Below are positions 63,232-64,000 of a stretch of 64,000 bases of DNA, one piece after another. The translations under genes were made by a program, and so were the position numbers. The first letter of the stretch is position 1. Every line of letters begins with the position of its first letter. The DNA is from Marinimicrobium sp050113635 (GTDB lineage: Bacteria > Pseudomonadota > Gammaproteobacteria > Pseudomonadales > Cellvibrionaceae). The stretch spans positions 162,670-226,669 of the forward strand of contig NZ_JBNJLT010000006.1 in the NCBI RefSeq assembly GCF_050113635.1, written 5' to 3'. The notes beneath the pieces are model-generated. The model ran no database searches. It was not told where the DNA came from and worked only from the letters and a program-made list of their open reading frames with translations.

Positions 63232-63299
63232 CGCCATAAACGGCCGAGTGAAACGAGGTCCGGCGACCGAAGGGAGCGTATTTAATGGCTTGGTTATAC
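63232..63299 (-). other. attC-like integron recombination site
   Basis: Minus strand: R'' box GTATAAC (63299-63293; contains the TAA stop of the next gene) and R' box GTTAAAT (63238-63232; exact GTTRRRY). L'' AGCCATTAAA pairs with L' TTTATGGC with one extrahelical base. The R'/L' part closely resembles the site at 63921. Length 68 bp. Confidence 0.72.
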
Positions 63300-63902
63300 G
63301 TTCTTCTCACAACACCACCTTAATGCACCTTCAAGACTTGACGTATTAGTCTTCTGTAGTATTTCGTTTTCATACTCTTTCATCAGTGGAGTTGAAATAC
63401 CTTGCCTTTTTACCGAAAGAAGGTAGCTGATACCATCTTTCCCGGCTTTCCCAGCTTTTTCCTTCGCGCTTTTGATTGCAAGATCAGCCAACTTAGCGGC
63501 ACTTCGATCTGTGATATTGGCGCCAAGCTTCGTATAGATTACAACGTCGATTCCCGTGAAATTATCCAGCTTCTCCACCACCATTCTGTTTGGGTTTGGC
63601 TCGACTGGAGGTGTGTAATGCCTATTGGTAGTTTCGTTTCTTGTCTCTCTCCGCCACAACAAGTCTTGCGCCTTCTCTAAGCTGACAGCGGCATCCAAGA
63701 TAAGGATTGTGGCATGTACGGAACTTCCACCGCTTTCGACAGGAACGACTGTGGGCGCGCCATCGCGCGTAGAGCTAGACCGAGCAAATTCTATCGAGAA
63801 TGGAGTTTCGACCTTTTCTTTCCGTTCGCTAATAAGCGGCTTAATTTCCGTGCCTGGATCTTCGATTAAAGATCCGTAGGCGAGAATCCCAACTCTATTC
63901 AT
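63294..63902 (-). CDS. gamma-glutamylcyclotransferase-like (AIG2-fold) protein
   Basis: 202 aa. The N-terminus GILAYGSLI carries the YGSL motif that forms the substrate loop in GGCT/AIG2-like proteins; the rest is less conserved. Probable catalytic or binding role on gamma-glutamyl compounds is only an inference. ATG 63902 follows GAGG. Its stop lies inside the R'' box of an attC-like site and another attC-like site begins upstream, so it is a likely cassette. Confidence 0.65.
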   Translation of the reverse strand: MNRVGILAYGSLIEDPGTEIKPLISERKEKVETPFSIEFARSSSTRDGAPTVVPVESGGSSVHATILILDAAVSLEKAQDLLWRRETRNETTNRHYTPPVEPNPNRMVVEKLDNFTGIDVVIYTKLGANITDRSAAKLADLAIKSAKEKAGKAGKDGISYLLSVKRQGISTPLMKEYENEILQKTNTSSLEGALRWCCEKNV

Positions 63903-63920
63903 ATGTGCGCCTCTTGACAC

Positions 63921-64000
63921 GTATAACGCCGCGATAAACGGTGGTTTTTAAGTTGCACTTTTGCCACAAAATGGAGCGAAGCGGAATGGCAAAAGAGCAA
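63921..64000 (-). other. attC-like site cut by the window end
   Basis: On the plus strand GTATAAC (63921-63927) and the following GCCGCGATAAACGG are nearly the same as the R'/L' end of the site at 63232. An inner perfect 8-bp stem TTTTGCCA/TGGCAAAA (63959-63966 with 63987-63994) extends outward as TTGC/GCAA. The partner R'' box would lie beyond base 64000. Confidence 0.62.

Noticed and set aside
1..64000. CRISPR arrays, insertion sequences, prophage genes, rRNA
   Set aside because: No regularly spaced direct repeats, transposase, integrase, phage structural gene or rRNA sequence was seen.

Overview
The window looks like chromosomal DNA from a marine, Cellvibrionales-like gammaproteobacterium. 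This is an inference from gene order and protein families: the thrS-infC-rpmI-rplT-pheST-ihfA operon, the ndk-rlmN-pilW-rodZ-ispG-hisS-yfgM-bamB-der run, and a GH27 alpha-galactosidase. Core DNA is GC-rich. The last ~7 kb is visibly AT-richer and different in character.

Layout. 1-4.5 kb: 3' part of an alpha-2-macroglobulin-like gene (+). 4.6-6.5 kb: a large beta-propeller-like lipoprotein (-). 6.7-10.4 kb: a pqiA-pqiA-pqiB-pqiC operon for intermembrane lipid transport (-). 10.7-12.1 kb: a two-gene DUF6795 plus class 3 lipase module (+). 12.2-19.8 kb: the translation operon thrS, infC, rpmI, rplT, pheS, pheT, ihfA, merR-like gene, tRNA-Pro (-). 20-28 kb: EVE protein, FHA protein, a MarR/MFS/HlyD efflux operon, a CynX-like MFS, YceI and alpha-galactosidase. 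28.4-32.5 kb: YebC-like protein, guaA, guaB (-), with a long structured inverted repeat between guaB and guaA. 32.6-36.5 kb: xseA, a SelW-like protein, and a TPP-riboswitch-controlled thiO-thiS-thiG operon. 36.6-47 kb: AEC transporter, der, bamB, yfgM, hisS, ispG, rodZ, pilW, rlmN, ndk. 47.1-55.2 kb: an Fe-S assembly operon iscR, iscS, sufB, sufC, sufD, sufS, sufA-like, sufT, sufE (-), followed upstream by trmJ and the divergent suhB.

The Fe-S operon lies where E. coli has its isc operon (suhB-trmJ-iscRS...ndk-rlmN). iscR and iscS are kept, but SUF genes occupy the place of iscUA-hscBA-fdx. A good IscR type 1 site lies upstream.

57.1-64 kb: small, unrelated, AT-rich genes, all on the minus strand: XRE/2TM regulator, two GNATs, a methyltransferase, an AadA-like aminoglycoside nucleotidyltransferase, an SMR exporter and several hypotheticals. 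Two attC-like sites and a third cut by the window end lie between or beside the right-most genes, and several stop codons sit inside heptamers resembling the attC R'' box. I read this as the distal, partly decayed end of a chromosomal integron cassette array whose integrase should lie beyond base 64000. No insertion sequence, CRISPR array, rRNA or intI was seen.
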